From Verrucomicrobiota bacterium (lineage in GTDB: Bacteria; Verrucomicrobiota; Verrucomicrobiia; Limisphaerales; UBA1319), in assembly GCA_022711435.1 (NCBI GenBank), contig JAKLFB010000005.1, positions 1-64,000 of the forward strand: a stretch of DNA of 64,000 nt, given 5' to 3'. The position numbers and the translations under genes are program-made. The notes beneath the pieces were generated by a model that saw only the letters and a list, made by a program, of their open reading frames with translations, did not search any database and was not told the origin of the DNA. Shown in pieces: positions 1 through 8,994 of this stretch. Numbering within the stretch: the first letter of the stretch is position 1; each line of letters begins with the position of its first letter.

Positions 1-70
1 ATCCCCAGCTTAATGGGGTACTACTCGCAAAGGTACAAGTACAAAATGCTGAATATGAACACATTATGTT

Positions 71-1573
71 GTGGCTCCATTTTGGCATGCCCTCAACATC
101 TTGAGGCAATTCCTAAACGGCATTGCGCCTAATCTGCCCAATGTTTTTCTCGCGGTTGTGCCAGCCGAGCGCGCAGGCGGCCTGGGCAAGCTGGTCGAGA
201 AGGCTATCCAGGACGAATGGAACCGAATCGCCGACGCTGTCTGGAACGAGTGCGACAGCGCGGTCGTTTCGGAGAACGAAACCCTTGTGGCCGACGAAGG
301 CGCCCATTTCACTCGAGCGATGCGCAAGCAGCGGTTCAGGACTCAGGCAGCCAAGTTTCTTGCCGTGTCGTGGCAAGTGACGCCTTGGCCCGAGACCCTG
401 GAACAAGCCCTTGAATTGGCGAAGGGCTTCGACAAGTCCATGCCCGTTGTCCAGGCTGCCGAGCGAGCCCGCAAAATCATTCGATTGGCGCAAGAGGCCA
501 TGCCTGTCGAGCACCGGGACCTTCGTTATTACACGGATGACTCGAAGAGCCGGCTGAACAACATCGGGCTGGGATGGTCGGTGATCCTGGCGATGAACGC
601 GTGGCAGCTGGATTCGGTCCGGCAGACCCGAACGTTTGACGCCTGGAGCGCGGGCGGATGGCAGACCGGATCGTTCAACAACAAAGACAGTCTGACCGGC
701 CGCGAGGAGGCGGTTGCCGGCGGCCGCGTGTGGCAGGAGCGCTGCAGCAAACTGGGCCAGCCATGGCCGCTCTGTTCAAGAAAGACGATTGGCTCGGGGC
801 GAGCACGCTCATGAAGCGGCTTTGGCACATCGCTTACCTGAATCGGGATCCATGGAATCTCCCGACCGACCGCCGCTCCTTCCCCATGCCGAACACGCGA
901 GGAATCGCCAGCCACGAGCCGGAGACTGACTGCAATGGTGACGAAATTGGCGAGGAAGCTCTTCGGTCGGGAAACTACGAGGAAGCTATTGTGCCGCCGA
1001 AATGCGAAGAATCTCTTCCGTCGGAAAAGTATCTCGCTGTGCTGGCCTTCGACGGCGACGAGATCGGCAAATGGATCAGCGGGGAGAAGACGCCGAGATT
1101 CGCTACCTAACTGGCTGACTACACGGATGCCGGCGGGGCGCAGCGCCAGGGCTCGAAGGCCTATTATGCCAATCCGGAGAACAAGCAGCGGGATCTCCTC
1201 GAAGCCCAGCGCCCGCTATCGCCCAGCTACCATATCCAGTTCAGCGAGGCGCTCGGCAACTTTGCGCACTTCTGCGCCCGGCCCATTGTCGAGGTTTTCG
1301 ATGGCCGGCTCATCTACGCCGGAGGCGACGATGTTGTGGCCCTCTTGCCAGCCGATACGGCGCTGGCGTGCGCCCGGGCCTTGCGGGCCGCCTTCCAGGG
1401 GGATCCGAGCTTGGAATCGCGCCTCCGTGATCTGGCCAGCCGATTGCCGGTTAGCCGCCGGCAATACTTCCACCAACTGGCCCGGAACGGATTCCTTTTC
1501 AAGTGTCCCGCACCGGGATTCCTCGTCAGCGGCGATTTGACGGCGGATCACAATGCACAGTCTGTTCCATTTA
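71..1573 (+). pseudogene. cmr2: Decayed cmr2/cas10 (type III-B CRISPR effector subunit)
   Basis: In an intact Cmr complex Cas10/Cmr2 is the large subunit that carries the cyclic-oligoadenylate-producing palm domain. Cmr2-like blocks are readable here: LPNVFLAVVPAERA near 140-185, NNKDSLTGREEA near 680-715, FKKDDWLGASTLMKRLWHIA near 775-835, LAVLAFDGDEIGKW near 1040-1077, and the palm GGDD motif at 1321-1332. The gene is broken in four ways. The N-terminal part normally found upstream is missing. The frame changes from 2 to 1 between about 735 and 770. A TAA stop interrupts frame 1 at 1108-1110, although homology continues after it. An IS630 element enters at 1573, and nothing Cmr2-like is seen beyond that element. 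No other cas gene or CRISPR array is in the window, so this is a dead remnant. The family call is firm; the exact breakpoints are approximate. Confidence 0.82.
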
Positions 1574-2662
1574 CTGCTTAGTAAATGGTATAGGACACAA
1601 TTTCGGCCCGAAAAAACGAACGGACTAACTTTTGGTCGTTCTTAATGTTCGCCAGGTCGTCATTGACTCGCTGCTTGATCGACTCATTCTTGCGCAGTGG
1701 TTTCTTCGATGTTCCATCCGTCTTTAAATGCCCCCACACAAATTCATCCGGATTTAAATCCGGAGCGTACGGCGGCAGGAAGTGCAGTTCGAGCCGGCCC
1801 TTTGTCGATTGCACATACTTCGCGACGCTCTTGGCTTTGTGAGCGGGCAATCCATCCACCACTAGGAAGATGGGCTGGCTTCGGCCCTTCAGAAGATCTT
1901 CGAGAAAGAGGATAAAGAGCGCGGCGTTGAGCATGCCGGCATAAACCTTGAACCAGAAGGCGCCTCGGGCGTTGACGGCGCTGATGGCATTAATCTGTTG
2001 GCGTTGCGCCGAGGTTTTCACCGCGGGTGTTTTGCCCCTCAGCCCATAGCTGCGTCCGAGCGGGGAGTCCGAACGCACGCCGACTTCATCGAGGAAAAAG
2101 ATGGCCGCACCCCGCCGCTGAGCCCGTTTCCTCAAAGCCGGATACCGCGTCTCTTTCCAGTGGGCGATCTCTTTTTCATCGCGCTCATAAGCGCGACGCA
2201 GCGGTTTCTGCGGCGTGATGTCCAAGGAGGTGAGCAAGTGTCCGATCGAGGGCAACGTCAGAGTCACGGCAAATCGATCCTGGATCATCTGGGCAACGAT
2301 GTGGCGGGTCCACAGCCCAAAATCAAAGCCATACTGCCGGGGATCCTTGCCGACAATCCAGCGCCGGACCCGGTTCTTTTGCGCTGGAGTCAGCTTCGGT
2401 GTCGGCCCGCGGGCGGTCGTGCTCTTCAGCCCTTGGAGTCCCTGCTTCTTTTCCACCCGCAACCACTTGTAGATTGAAGTGCGATAAATCCCGAGCGACT
2501 TGGCAACCGCACTGGGTTTCTCGCCCGCCTTTACCCGGCCGACGGCGAGTATCCTCATATGTTCCAACGTCTTGTGATCCAGAGACCGGTTGTCGAATGT
2601 TGCCATGCTTGGGCAACTCTACCGAATCTCACATAATGTGTCAAATGCTATTTACTGGTCAG
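1574..2662 (-). mobile_element. Complete IS630-family insertion sequence
   Basis: The element is 1,089 bp and carries a single transposase gene. Its ends are imperfect inverted repeats: 19 of 26 positions match between 1574-1599 and the complement of 2637-2662, both beginning CTG and both containing AGTAAAT and GACACA. It is bounded by a TA dinucleotide on each side (1572-1573 and 2663-2664), which is the target duplication known for IS630/Tc1-mariner elements. It sits in the reading frame of the decayed cmr2 gene. The intact transposase and recognisable ends suggest a fairly recent arrival. Confidence 0.92.
1578..2606 (-). CDS. IS630-family transposase
   Basis: This is a 342-residue cut-and-paste transposase. 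The N-terminal third holds helix-turn-helix DNA-binding modules, including AVAKSLGIYRTSIYKWLR, followed by a basic linker. The C-terminal half is an RNase H-like DDE domain: first Asp in FFLDEVG, second Asp in FLVVDGLPAH, and final acidic residue in the IS630 hallmark PPYAPDLNPDEFVW. Length is typical for the family and no frameshift is visible, so it could be active. The stop codon lies inside the terminal inverted repeat and the start lies about 55 bp from the other end, so the gene fills the element. Confidence 0.95.
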   Translation of the reverse strand: MATFDNRSLDHKTLEHMRILAVGRVKAGEKPSAVAKSLGIYRTSIYKWLRVEKKQGLQGLKSTTARGPTPKLTPAQKNRVRRWIVGKDPRQYGFDFGLWTRHIVAQMIQDRFAVTLTLPSIGHLLTSLDITPQKPLRRAYERDEKEIAHWKETRYPALRKRAQRRGAAIFFLDEVGVRSDSPLGRSYGLRGKTPAVKTSAQRQQINAISAVNARGAFWFKVYAGMLNAALFILFLEDLLKGRSQPIFLVVDGLPAHKAKSVAKYVQSTKGRLELHFLPPYAPDLNPDEFVWGHLKTDGTSKKPLRKNESIKQRVNDDLANIKNDQKLVRSFFRAEIVSYTIY

Positions 2663-2980
2663 TATATGTGTTGATCGCCGAAACCGCCCGGTCAGTGAAG
2701 AGCTGAATGCCGAAAGGCAATGGTGACGCTGCATTAGCAAACCGCCTATCGCCCCACGTATGCCCTAGTCACAAAGTCGGCGCTCCTTCCCGTGCGCTTC
2801 CGCCGTAATCCCCTCGCCCCGCGCCAGCGGGGAGAGAATTCCCCGATCCAAATCGCGCTTTGAACCCCTGAACCGCGTCTTGTGCAAGTCGTTGATATTC
2901 AGTCTAGGCGTTGGGAGGTTCATGGGGAGGGGCAGAGGGTTGGTGACACAATCCGGGCCCTCCTCAGTGGTAAACCGAAT

Positions 2981-3060
2981 GCGCAGGATGAATCCTGCGG
3001 CTACGCATCGAGGGGTGCGCAAATGTCGGCCGATAAACGGACACGTCAGCGACGCGTCCC
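2981..3060 (+). repeat. Double-hairpin dispersed repeat, copy 1
   Basis: One of three full copies in the window; the others are at 9317-9396 and 11737-11815. It opens with the hairpin GCAGGAT-GA-ATCCTGC, continues with GGCTACGCATCGAGGGG and ends in CGTCAGCGACGCGTCCC. Compared with the other copies the first stem differs at both strands in a pairing-preserving way (GGAT/ATCC here, GCTT/AAGC there). Function is unknown. Confidence 0.8.
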
Positions 3061-3325
3061 TACCTTCCGGCCTGTTGCACCGGTTCCCCTCGCCCCGCGA
3101 GCCACGAGCAGGGTCGGGGAGAGGCGGGCGTTGGAACAATCCCCTCTCCCTCCGCCCTCCCCCCGCTCGTCCCTCGCGGGGGGAGGGAAACCAGGGAAGG
3201 CTTGCCAGAGACGAGGGGGCGGCGGGCTGGGCGAGCGCTTCCAGATGGCGTGGTGGGTCACTTGCACCCTGGCAGCCGATTGTCTTCTCCCTCCCCTCCG
3301 CGGCAGTGGAGAGGAGGGACAGGGA

Positions 3326-3434
3326 GGGGCTGCAAACCCTCTTTGCGTGTCTTTGTGTTCATTGCGGCCAAAAATCCGCTCTTCGAAATTTTTGAATCTC
3401 GAACTCAGGAATTGCATGCGCCTTTCCTGAGTTC
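3326..3434 (+). repeat. TTTGCG/hairpin dispersed repeat, copy 1
   Basis: About 110 bp, shared with 8995-9112 and 11554-11672. It runs from GGGGCTGCAAA, through TTGCG-type words spaced 9-10 bp apart, through AATCCGCTCTTCGAAAT, and ends in an inverted repeat, CGAACTCAGGAA and its near-complement TTTCCTGAGTTCG, around a loop containing GCATGC. This copy lacks the 8-bp insertion (TGAAATCA) found in the stem of the other two. It is not followed by a T-run, so a simple terminator is unlikely. Confidence 0.8.
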
Positions 3435-3571
3435 GTAAGCGCTGTCCCCTGCCCTCTTTGCGAGGATTCCGGAGGGATCCGCCAATGCACCGAGGAGGAT
3501 CGATGGCCGTCGCCAGCGTCCGACCCCCGAGATCGGCGGCCGCGGCGCGGATGGACCAGCCGTGCGGATCG

Positions 3572-4312
3572 CTATTTTGTGCGCAGCTCGCCGGCGATTC
3601 GGTCGGCTGTGGCCGGGGTGGCCATGAGATAGAGCCGCCGGAATGCCTCCTGGGGCTCACCCGATTCCTCCGGAGCCAACTCGAGACGCACACCCGGCCG
3701 GGGAACGATGACAGCTTGGATCGAGCCCTTCCGCAGCGCCGCCAGCCAGTTGGTCGTCCCCCAGGGATCGAACACATACCACTTCGGACGGCCCGGCTCC
3801 GGCGCGGCCAGGATCGAATCGATGCCCGCCGGCACGCCGGCGAAGGAGATGTAAGCGGCTGCGGGCGCCGCGTTGGAGATGGCCTGCTGGAACGCGGCGA
3901 GGGGGATATCGCCCGATCGAGCCGCGCGGGGTGGAGCGTCGAGAGCGATCGTCCGGGTTTGGAGGCCGGAGGCGCCCCGGAGCACGCGGCTGAAGGTGCC
4001 CGAGAAGGTCCCCACCGTCTCGGCATCCATCACGGTTTCAGGCGGGAAAAGGAGGGCGATGGGGCCCGGCCGTCCGCCCGCCTCGCGCAGGACCTGCCCC
4101 GCCAGGAAATAGCTCACCAGGGCCTGGTTGCGGTCGGGACCCTTCGCCGGCAACGCGAGCACGTTCTGGCGGAGCTGCCAGATCATGCATCCGGCGCACG
4201 CGGCGCACCCGGCCACGATCATCCCCTGGCCGGCGATGAAGGCGCGGCGGCGGACGGCGAAACCGGCCGCCACCAGGGCGGCCGAGAGTCCAAGGACGAG
4301 GTGAACGATCAT
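3572..4312 (-). CDS. Hypothetical membrane-anchored protein
   Basis: I do not recognise a family. The 246-residue protein starts with two hydrophobic segments (about residues 4-17 and 22-42), the second rich in Cys and Ala (AGCAACAGC), so it is probably held in the inner membrane with a large soluble part outside. The soluble part has alternating beta/alpha character with segments such as GPIALLFPP, AAAYISFAG, PKWYVFDPWG and IQAVIVPRPG. These are reminiscent of a Rossmann-like or periplasmic-binding fold, but this is only an impression. The open frame extends 93 codons upstream, but that part overlaps the prepilin gene and is low-complexity. The ATG at 4310-4312, 31 bp after the prepilin stop, was therefore chosen. 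It is probably cotranscribed with the prepilin gene. Confidence 0.65.
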   Translation of the reverse strand: MIVHLVLGLSAALVAAGFAVRRRAFIAGQGMIVAGCAACAGCMIWQLRQNVLALPAKGPDRNQALVSYFLAGQVLREAGGRPGPIALLFPPETVMDAETVGTFSGTFSRVLRGASGLQTRTIALDAPPRAARSGDIPLAAFQQAISNAAPAAAYISFAGVPAGIDSILAAPEPGRPKWYVFDPWGTTNWLAALRKGSIQAVIVPRPGVRLELAPEESGEPQEAFRRLYLMATPATADRIAGELRTK

Positions 4313-4343
4313 GGCGATCCGGCTCCGGCCTGCAGGCCCGAGG

Positions 4344-5096
4344 CTATTGGGTGACGCTGAAGATGTTGGTGGGCGCGCTGCGGAGCGACTCGATATGCGA
4401 GTCCAGAAAGGCGGCGTTGGCCTTGCCCCGCTTGGCGTTTTTGACGTTGTAGTAGTTGAACACCGTGCTGTACTCGCTGCCGCCGCTGTGGCGGTAGCAG
4501 ACGTTCGCATTGGCGTTCGTGTCCGGATACACGCACGCGTCCCAGCCATCGGTCTCCGCGAACATGAGCGTCCGGGCCGGCCGCGGGACATGCCGCATGC
4601 CGATGAGCGGCTGGCTGGTGCCCCCGTTGATCCTGTGGTTTTGCGCGTAGGTCAGGAACCCCCAGAAACCGCCTCGAGGCGACGAGGGGCAGAGGAAGAC
4701 GCGGTTGGTCGACAGCTTGGACGTGGTCCGCCCGAGGTAGGGCTGCAGGGTGCGGTACCAGATGCTCGAGTAGGCAGGATCCCATCCGATCGGGAGCACC
4801 TTGTGGTCGTCGTCGTACATCACGGTCGCCAGCATCAGCTGGCGGAGGTTGTTGGCGCAAAACGCGGAGCGCCCCTTGTCCTTGGCGACGCTCAGGGACG
4901 GCAGCAGCATGCTGGCCAGGATCGAGATGATCGCAATGACGACCAGCAGCTCGATGAGCGTGAATGCCGGGCCGCCCGATGGCCGGCGGGCGGCTCCCCG
5001 CCCTTGGACGGGCCGCAGCCGGCCAAACCCTCTGCTCCGATGCAACACCACGGACTCCATTTGCAGATTTAAACCATGGGCGCGCCCGATCGTCAA
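4344..5096 (-). CDS. Type II secretion/type IV pilin-like prepilin (DUF1559-like)
   Basis: The protein has a prepilin N-terminus: a basic leader, then the processing and methylation motif G-PAFTLIELLVVIAIISIL around residues 42-62, which prepilin peptidase would cleave before Phe. The hydrophobic helix is followed by a globular domain with the features of the large pseudopilin families of Planctomycetes and Verrucomicrobia: LRQLMLA, then MRHVPRPARTLMFAE, and a C-terminal RHSGG...ANAAFLDSHIE segment. At 250 residues it is a usual length. The leader is long from the ATG at 5096; an internal Met at 5060 is an alternative start. Such proteins are inserted in the inner membrane and assembled into pseudopili or displayed at the surface. 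It is divergent from the gene at 5172. Confidence 0.85.
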   Translation of the reverse strand: MTIGRAHGLNLQMESVVLHRSRGFGRLRPVQGRGAARRPSGGPAFTLIELLVVIAIISILASMLLPSLSVAKDKGRSAFCANNLRQLMLATVMYDDDHKVLPIGWDPAYSSIWYRTLQPYLGRTTSKLSTNRVFLCPSSPRGGFWGFLTYAQNHRINGGTSQPLIGMRHVPRPARTLMFAETDGWDACVYPDTNANANVCYRHSGGSEYSTVFNYYNVKNAKRGKANAAFLDSHIESLRSAPTNIFSVTQ

Positions 5097-5122
5097 TGAG
5101 GGGCGAGAAGGGGGCTTGCTTT

Positions 5123-5153
5123 TTTCCAGAACAGTAGGATAGCATTCTGGAAA
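5123..5153. promoter_or_regulatory. Inverted repeat between divergent genes (possible operator)
   Basis: TTTCCAGAA (5123-5131) and TTCTGGAAA (5145-5153) are perfect 9-bp inverted repeats with a 13-bp spacer, so their centres are 22 bp apart, about two helical turns. They lie in the 75-bp gap between the divergent starts at 5096 (minus) and 5172 (plus). A weak promoter-like pair, TTGCTT and TAGCAT with 18-bp spacing, overlaps the repeat. Binding by a dimeric regulator is inferred from the symmetry only. Confidence 0.45.
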
Positions 5154-5171
5154 CCAACCAATTCAGACGCT

Positions 5172-8100
5172 ATGAAAACAGTGTCGTATCCTGCATGGAT
5201 TCTGTCTTTGTTACTCGCATCAGCCTCCGCTCTTTACTCGGCGGTGCCGGCCTTTGCCCCGCCGGCAGGCGGGTGGACCTACATGTTCAACGGCGACGCG
5301 GCGGCTTTTGCGGGCCGCAACGTGCTGGGCTCGCTCGATGGCCAGTGGGTCATGGCAACCCAGTCGGGCGAGTGGGATGGGTCCGCCATCGGAGGGACCT
5401 TGGGCGCCGAGAATCGTCCGGGCGGGGTCATGGTGATCTCGGAAGGCGATACGAGCTATATCCGGATCCAGGACACGGGCGATCCTTCCGACTACGACGG
5501 ATCCGATTCGTACTACGGCGATCCCGGCAGCAACCGGAAGATCTACCTCGTCCATGACATCTCGTCGAGGGGCGGAGTCGCGAACGTGCTGGACACAGGC
5601 ATTGCCCTGACCTTCCGGGCAAGGATACCGACGCCGGCCAAGGCCACCGGTCCGCTGGATCCTTGGCACCGGGACGGACAGCAGGCTTCGGGAGTCAAAC
5701 CCTATCCGCCCGAGGGGGATGGCTACGTCACCAGCAACGAAGGCAAAGGGAACTTTACCCTCATGCAGTGGGCGGATGCCTTCTCGGGATCGCTGGACGG
5801 CGCCATTGCGTTTTCGCTGACCGTCAGCAACGACACCACCGGAGGCGCCTTGACGCCTGTCGCGGGCTTTGCCGGGCTGACCATGAACGAGTTCGCCGGC
5901 AATGCCCCCAGCGCCAATGTCAACTTCGGCCAGGGCAGCAAGACCAATGTCGTCGCATTCGATCCCACCGACTGGCACGAGTTCTGGATCGTCATCCGAA
6001 AGGATCCCGCCAACGTCGGCACCCACCAGGGCTATTTCTATATGGACGGCTCGTCCGTGCCCAAGATCTTCAAGATCACTTCGGGGACGGGCGACGAAAG
6101 CAATTTTTCGGGGACCAACTACCTGGCCATCGGGATGCCGGCGACACCTCAGAACGCAGCATTGGACATCGACTTTTTGGGGTACAAGATCGGCCAGTTC
6201 TTCCCGCCCGGCGCGTTCGACAACCTGCCGCCGGACATCACGGCGGTCACACCGACCAACGGGGCAACCTTTTACCCCGCCGCCAATGGTATCACGATCA
6301 CGGCCACCACGATGACCACCAACAGCCTCCCCGCCAGCGGATTCAAGCTCTGGCTCAACGACGAGGATGTCAGCTCTCAGCTCCAGGTCGCCGGCAATGT
6401 CCAGAACCGCACCGTGACCTACAGCGCCCTCGAGCCCAACAGGCCCTATAACGCCCTGCTCATCGTCAGCGATCAGGCCGGTCGCAGCGAGACCAACGAG
6501 TTCGCCTTCGACACCTTCGTCGAGGCCGACCTGCGCGCCATCGAGGCCGAGGATTACAACTTCTCGAGCTCGGCCTGCAACCTCGATGGCTCGATCACAC
6601 CTGCGCCGGTCAGCGGCGGGCAGTATCTCGATGATCCTGTGCCTGGCACCGCCGGAGTGCCGTGGGAACAGGTCTATACCGACCGCGTCGGGATGCGCGG
6701 CGCGGATTACCAGGACGCGAACCCCGCCGGCGGCAGCTACACCGCGAATAACTACCGGCTCTGCGACGGCACCGGCACCGCTCAATCCACCGATGCATTG
6801 CGATCGAAGCACGTTTTCTGGGGCGCGCCCGACTACGAGGTCAACGGTTTGACCGCCGGCGACTGGTACAATTACACCCGCAACTTCACCAACGGCAATT
6901 TCCGAGTCAGCCTCCGCTACCTGGCCTCCGCGAATCAGACGGTGCGGTTGGACATCGTGACGGGCGACCGTACGCAGCCCAACCAGGCCAGGTTCACGGC
7001 GGGATTCTTCACCCTGGCCGCCGGCTCGGAATACCGCTACGCCCACCTCGTGGATCCAGATGGCGAGCCGGTTATCTTGAACCTCGCCGGCGTCCAAACC
7101 CTGCGGCTGACCGCAGTCGATGCCAATGATAACGCGGCCTGGAACTACATCATGCTGGCCCAAACCACCGAGGCTGCAACTCCGCTCGGCCCGATCGTCG
7201 AGTCGGTCTCGCCGGCCAACGGAAACCAGAACGCGCTGCGCACCGCCCCGATCCTGGCTGTGATCGCCAACCGCCAGACCTCGGTCGCCACCAACACAAT
7301 CAAGCTCGAGTTCAACAGCGTAGACGTGACGGCCAGCTCAACGCTCGCCCCGACGGGCAGCGGATGGCAGCTCACCTACCAGCCCCCACAACCGCTCGAG
7401 CTGGGCTCGGCCAATACCGTCAAGCTGACGTATTCGGACAACCAGGCCAACGCCTTCGAGCGCTCCTGGGCCTTCGTCACCACCACCGATAACCAGCCGC
7501 CCTCGGTCGTGTTCGCTGGCGGCGCCGCCGGCAGCACGGGGATCGACATCATGTTCAGCGAGCCGATGGATCGCATAAAAGCCGGCCAGCTGTCCAACTA
7601 CACCCTCAGCTCGGGCACGATCAACAAAGCCACCGTCGTACAGGCGGGGCGAACCGTGGTCCTCAGCGTCAGCGCGCTCACGCCCGGCGCCACGCTCGCC
7701 ATGAAAGGACTGACGGACACGGTCGGACTGCCGCTGCCGGAAACACCGGTCCCGCTCAAGACCGCGCTGTTTGCCGTGAACTTCCAGCCGGCGGCTGCCG
7801 CGGACCAGCCGGGCTACCTCAGCGACAACGGGCTGGTCTTTGCCGACCGCGGGAATGGCCAATCGTATGGCTGGGCCGAAGATAACTCGTCCGAAACCCG
7901 CGACCGCGACAGCACCTACGCCCCGGACGATCGGTATGACACGTTCGATCACGTGCACCGGCCCAGCGAGGCAAACAATTGGGAAATCGCGGTCCCGAAC
8001 GGGCGCTACCTCGTCCATATCGTCAGCGGTGACGACGACAACTACAACAGCGTCTTCATCTTGAACGTCGATGGGATCACGGTGGTCAACGGCACGCCCA

Positions 8101-8447
8101 CCGATACGGACCGTTGGATCGATGGCGTGGGAGTCGTGACGGTCAGCGACGGCCGGCTGACGGTCACCAATGGACCGGGATTCACCGGCAACAAGATCTG
8201 CTTCATCGAGCTGTTCGAGCCGCCGCCTCTGAGCGAGCCGCCAACGCTCACCGCATCGCGTTCGGGCGACAACCTCGTCATCGCCTGGGACAAGGAATTC
8301 GGGGCGGCGTTCACCGTCCAATCCACCGCGAGCCTCGGCCCGGCGGATTGGCAGACGGTCAGCGCAACCATCGTCGAGACGGCGGACGGCTACCAGGCCA
8401 CTTTGCCGATCCAGCCCGGATCGCGCTACTACCGGCTGAAGCAATAG
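5172..8447 (+). CDS. Large secreted protein with carbohydrate-binding-like domains
   Basis: A 1,091-residue exported protein with a clear signal peptide (MKTVSYPAWILSLLLASASA) and no catalytic domain I recognise. The first 350 residues resemble a concanavalin/LamG-like beta-sandwich found in verrucomicrobial secreted proteins (WTYMFNGDAAAF, ADAFSGSLDGAIAF, YFYMDGSS, LDIDFLGYKIG). Ig-like spacers follow at about 350-450. A CBM6-like segment begins EAEDYNFSSS near residue 455 and includes LRYLASANQTVRLDI and LRLTAVDANDNAAWNYIML. Two further Ig-like stretches follow (about 670-860). A malectin/galactose-binding-like domain is at about 865-1015 (FAVNFQP, RPSEANNWEIAVPNGRY). The last 70 residues (AWDKEFGAAFTVQST...PGSRYYRLKQ) are a C-terminal beta module common in this phylum. 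The role is probably glycan binding at or outside the cell surface. Confidence 0.75.
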   Translation: MKTVSYPAWILSLLLASASALYSAVPAFAPPAGGWTYMFNGDAAAFAGRNVLGSLDGQWVMATQSGEWDGSAIGGTLGAENRPGGVMVISEGDTSYIRIQDTGDPSDYDGSDSYYGDPGSNRKIYLVHDISSRGGVANVLDTGIALTFRARIPTPAKATGPLDPWHRDGQQASGVKPYPPEGDGYVTSNEGKGNFTLMQWADAFSGSLDGAIAFSLTVSNDTTGGALTPVAGFAGLTMNEFAGNAPSANVNFGQGSKTNVVAFDPTDWHEFWIVIRKDPANVGTHQGYFYMDGSSVPKIFKITSGTGDESNFSGTNYLAIGMPATPQNAALDIDFLGYKIGQFFPPGAFDNLPPDITAVTPTNGATFYPAANGITITATTMTTNSLPASGFKLWLNDEDVSSQLQVAGNVQNRTVTYSALEPNRPYNALLIVSDQAGRSETNEFAFDTFVEADLRAIEAEDYNFSSSACNLDGSITPAPVSGGQYLDDPVPGTAGVPWEQVYTDRVGMRGADYQDANPAGGSYTANNYRLCDGTGTAQSTDALRSKHVFWGAPDYEVNGLTAGDWYNYTRNFTNGNFRVSLRYLASANQTVRLDIVTGDRTQPNQARFTAGFFTLAAGSEYRYAHLVDPDGEPVILNLAGVQTLRLTAVDANDNAAWNYIMLAQTTEAATPLGPIVESVSPANGNQNALRTAPILAVIANRQTSVATNTIKLEFNSVDVTASSTLAPTGSGWQLTYQPPQPLELGSANTVKLTYSDNQANAFERSWAFVTTTDNQPPSVVFAGGAAGSTGIDIMFSEPMDRIKAGQLSNYTLSSGTINKATVVQAGRTVVLSVSALTPGATLAMKGLTDTVGLPLPETPVPLKTALFAVNFQPAAAADQPGYLSDNGLVFADRGNGQSYGWAEDNSSETRDRDSTYAPDDRYDTFDHVHRPSEANNWEIAVPNGRYLVHIVSGDDDNYNSVFILNVDGITVVNGTPTDTDRWIDGVGVVTVSDGRLTVTNGPGFTGNKICFIELFEPPPLSEPPTLTASRSGDNLVIAWDKEFGAAFTVQSTASLGPADWQTVSATIVETADGYQATLPIQPGSRYYRLKQ

Positions 8448-8544
8448 CAGCATTGGCCCGCGAGGAGATCTGAGGGCATGCGCTCCGCCGCGCGCCGGGC
8501 GGTCGGCTTGATGCCATGGACTATGGTTTATGCAGAGCGTCGGA

Positions 8545-8611
8545 AGTCCACAACGCCGGGTCAGGTGACCCGGCCTACAGATCGTGTAGGCCGCGTGCCC
8601 TCACGCGGCGT
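8545..8611 (+). repeat. Single diverged copy of the 91-bp palindromic repeat
   Basis: This matches the unit of the tandem array at 39874-40179: AGTCCACAACGCCGGG, CCCGGCCTAC and GTAGGCCGCGTGCCCTCACG are shared. It contains two hairpins: GCCGGGTCA-GG-TGACCCGGC, a perfect 9-bp stem, and GCCGCGTG-CCCT-CACGCGGC, a perfect 8-bp stem. It begins about 100 bp downstream of the stop at 8447. The form is REP-like; no function is known. Confidence 0.75.
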
Positions 8612-8648
8612 GACTTATGACGTTGTGTATAGAGTGGGCAGGCGGTTA

Positions 8649-8921
8649 GGGTCTGTGCAAAAATTACTTCCGATTTTGGCGGGAGCGCCGCCGGGCCCGA
8701 TGCGAGGCGCAAGGGAGGGAGTGTATCCCCCTGCGATACTCGACCGACCGAGCAACGAAGCAGATGGCCCGGCGCCGCCCCGCCCCTGCGGGCTGGGGGC
8801 CTTGGGCGCGCTGGCTGTGTTGCTCCTCGCTCACAGACCGCGCGGGTATGCTCGCTCGTCGCGCCTTGCCAGCCCGCCCAATCCCCTCCAGCAAAATCGG
8901 AATTCATTTTTGCACAGACCC
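8649..8921. mobile_element. MITE-like non-autonomous element
   Basis: This 273-bp element has long terminal inverted repeats. GGGTCTGTGCAAAAAT then TTCCGATTTTG at the left end (8649-8678) is matched at 28 of 30 positions by the complement of 8892-8921. A TTA triplet flanks both sides (8646-8648 and 8922-8924), which fits a 3-bp target duplication. There is no transposase gene inside; the interior is GC-rich with no convincing frame. Three-bp TNA duplications are known from some IS5-group elements, so mobilisation in trans by such a transposase is a reasonable guess. The transposase is not in this window. Confidence 0.8.
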
Positions 8922-8994
8922 TTAATCCCCTGGCCACCAATCGATCTATTGGCATCTTGTTCTCGCTTCCCTCCCCCCCGCGAGGATCGAGGGG

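Larger units (their letters stand above)
2663..3571. other. Repeat-rich intergenic island
   Basis: No credible gene was found in about 900 bp. The open frames here are low-complexity and run through repeats. The stretch contains C-rich/G-rich inverted segments (CCCCTCGCCCCGCG and GGGGAGGG types near 2812-2835, 3085-3200 and 3285-3330), one copy of the double-hairpin repeat (2981-3060) and one copy of the TTTGCG repeat (3326-3434). It separates the IS630 insertion from the 3' end of the minus-strand gene at 3572. Sequence right of the IS does not resume Cmr2 coding. Confidence 0.7.

Noticed and set aside
1..70. ACACATTATGT near 60-70 also occurs in the right end of the IS630 element, hinting at a second IS remnant that removed the cmr2 5' part.
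   Set aside because: Only 11 bases match and the rest of the end does not align well; chance is a sufficient explanation.
3046..4026. Long open frame on the minus strand (326 codons) across the repeat island.
   Set aside because: Arg/Pro/Ser-rich composition, overlap with the true gene at 3572-4312 and passage through repeats mark it as a shadow of GC-rich DNA.
5220..7163. 647-codon open frame on the minus strand opposite the large secreted protein.
   Set aside because: No start context and no family pattern; the plus-strand frame has a signal peptide and recognisable domains.
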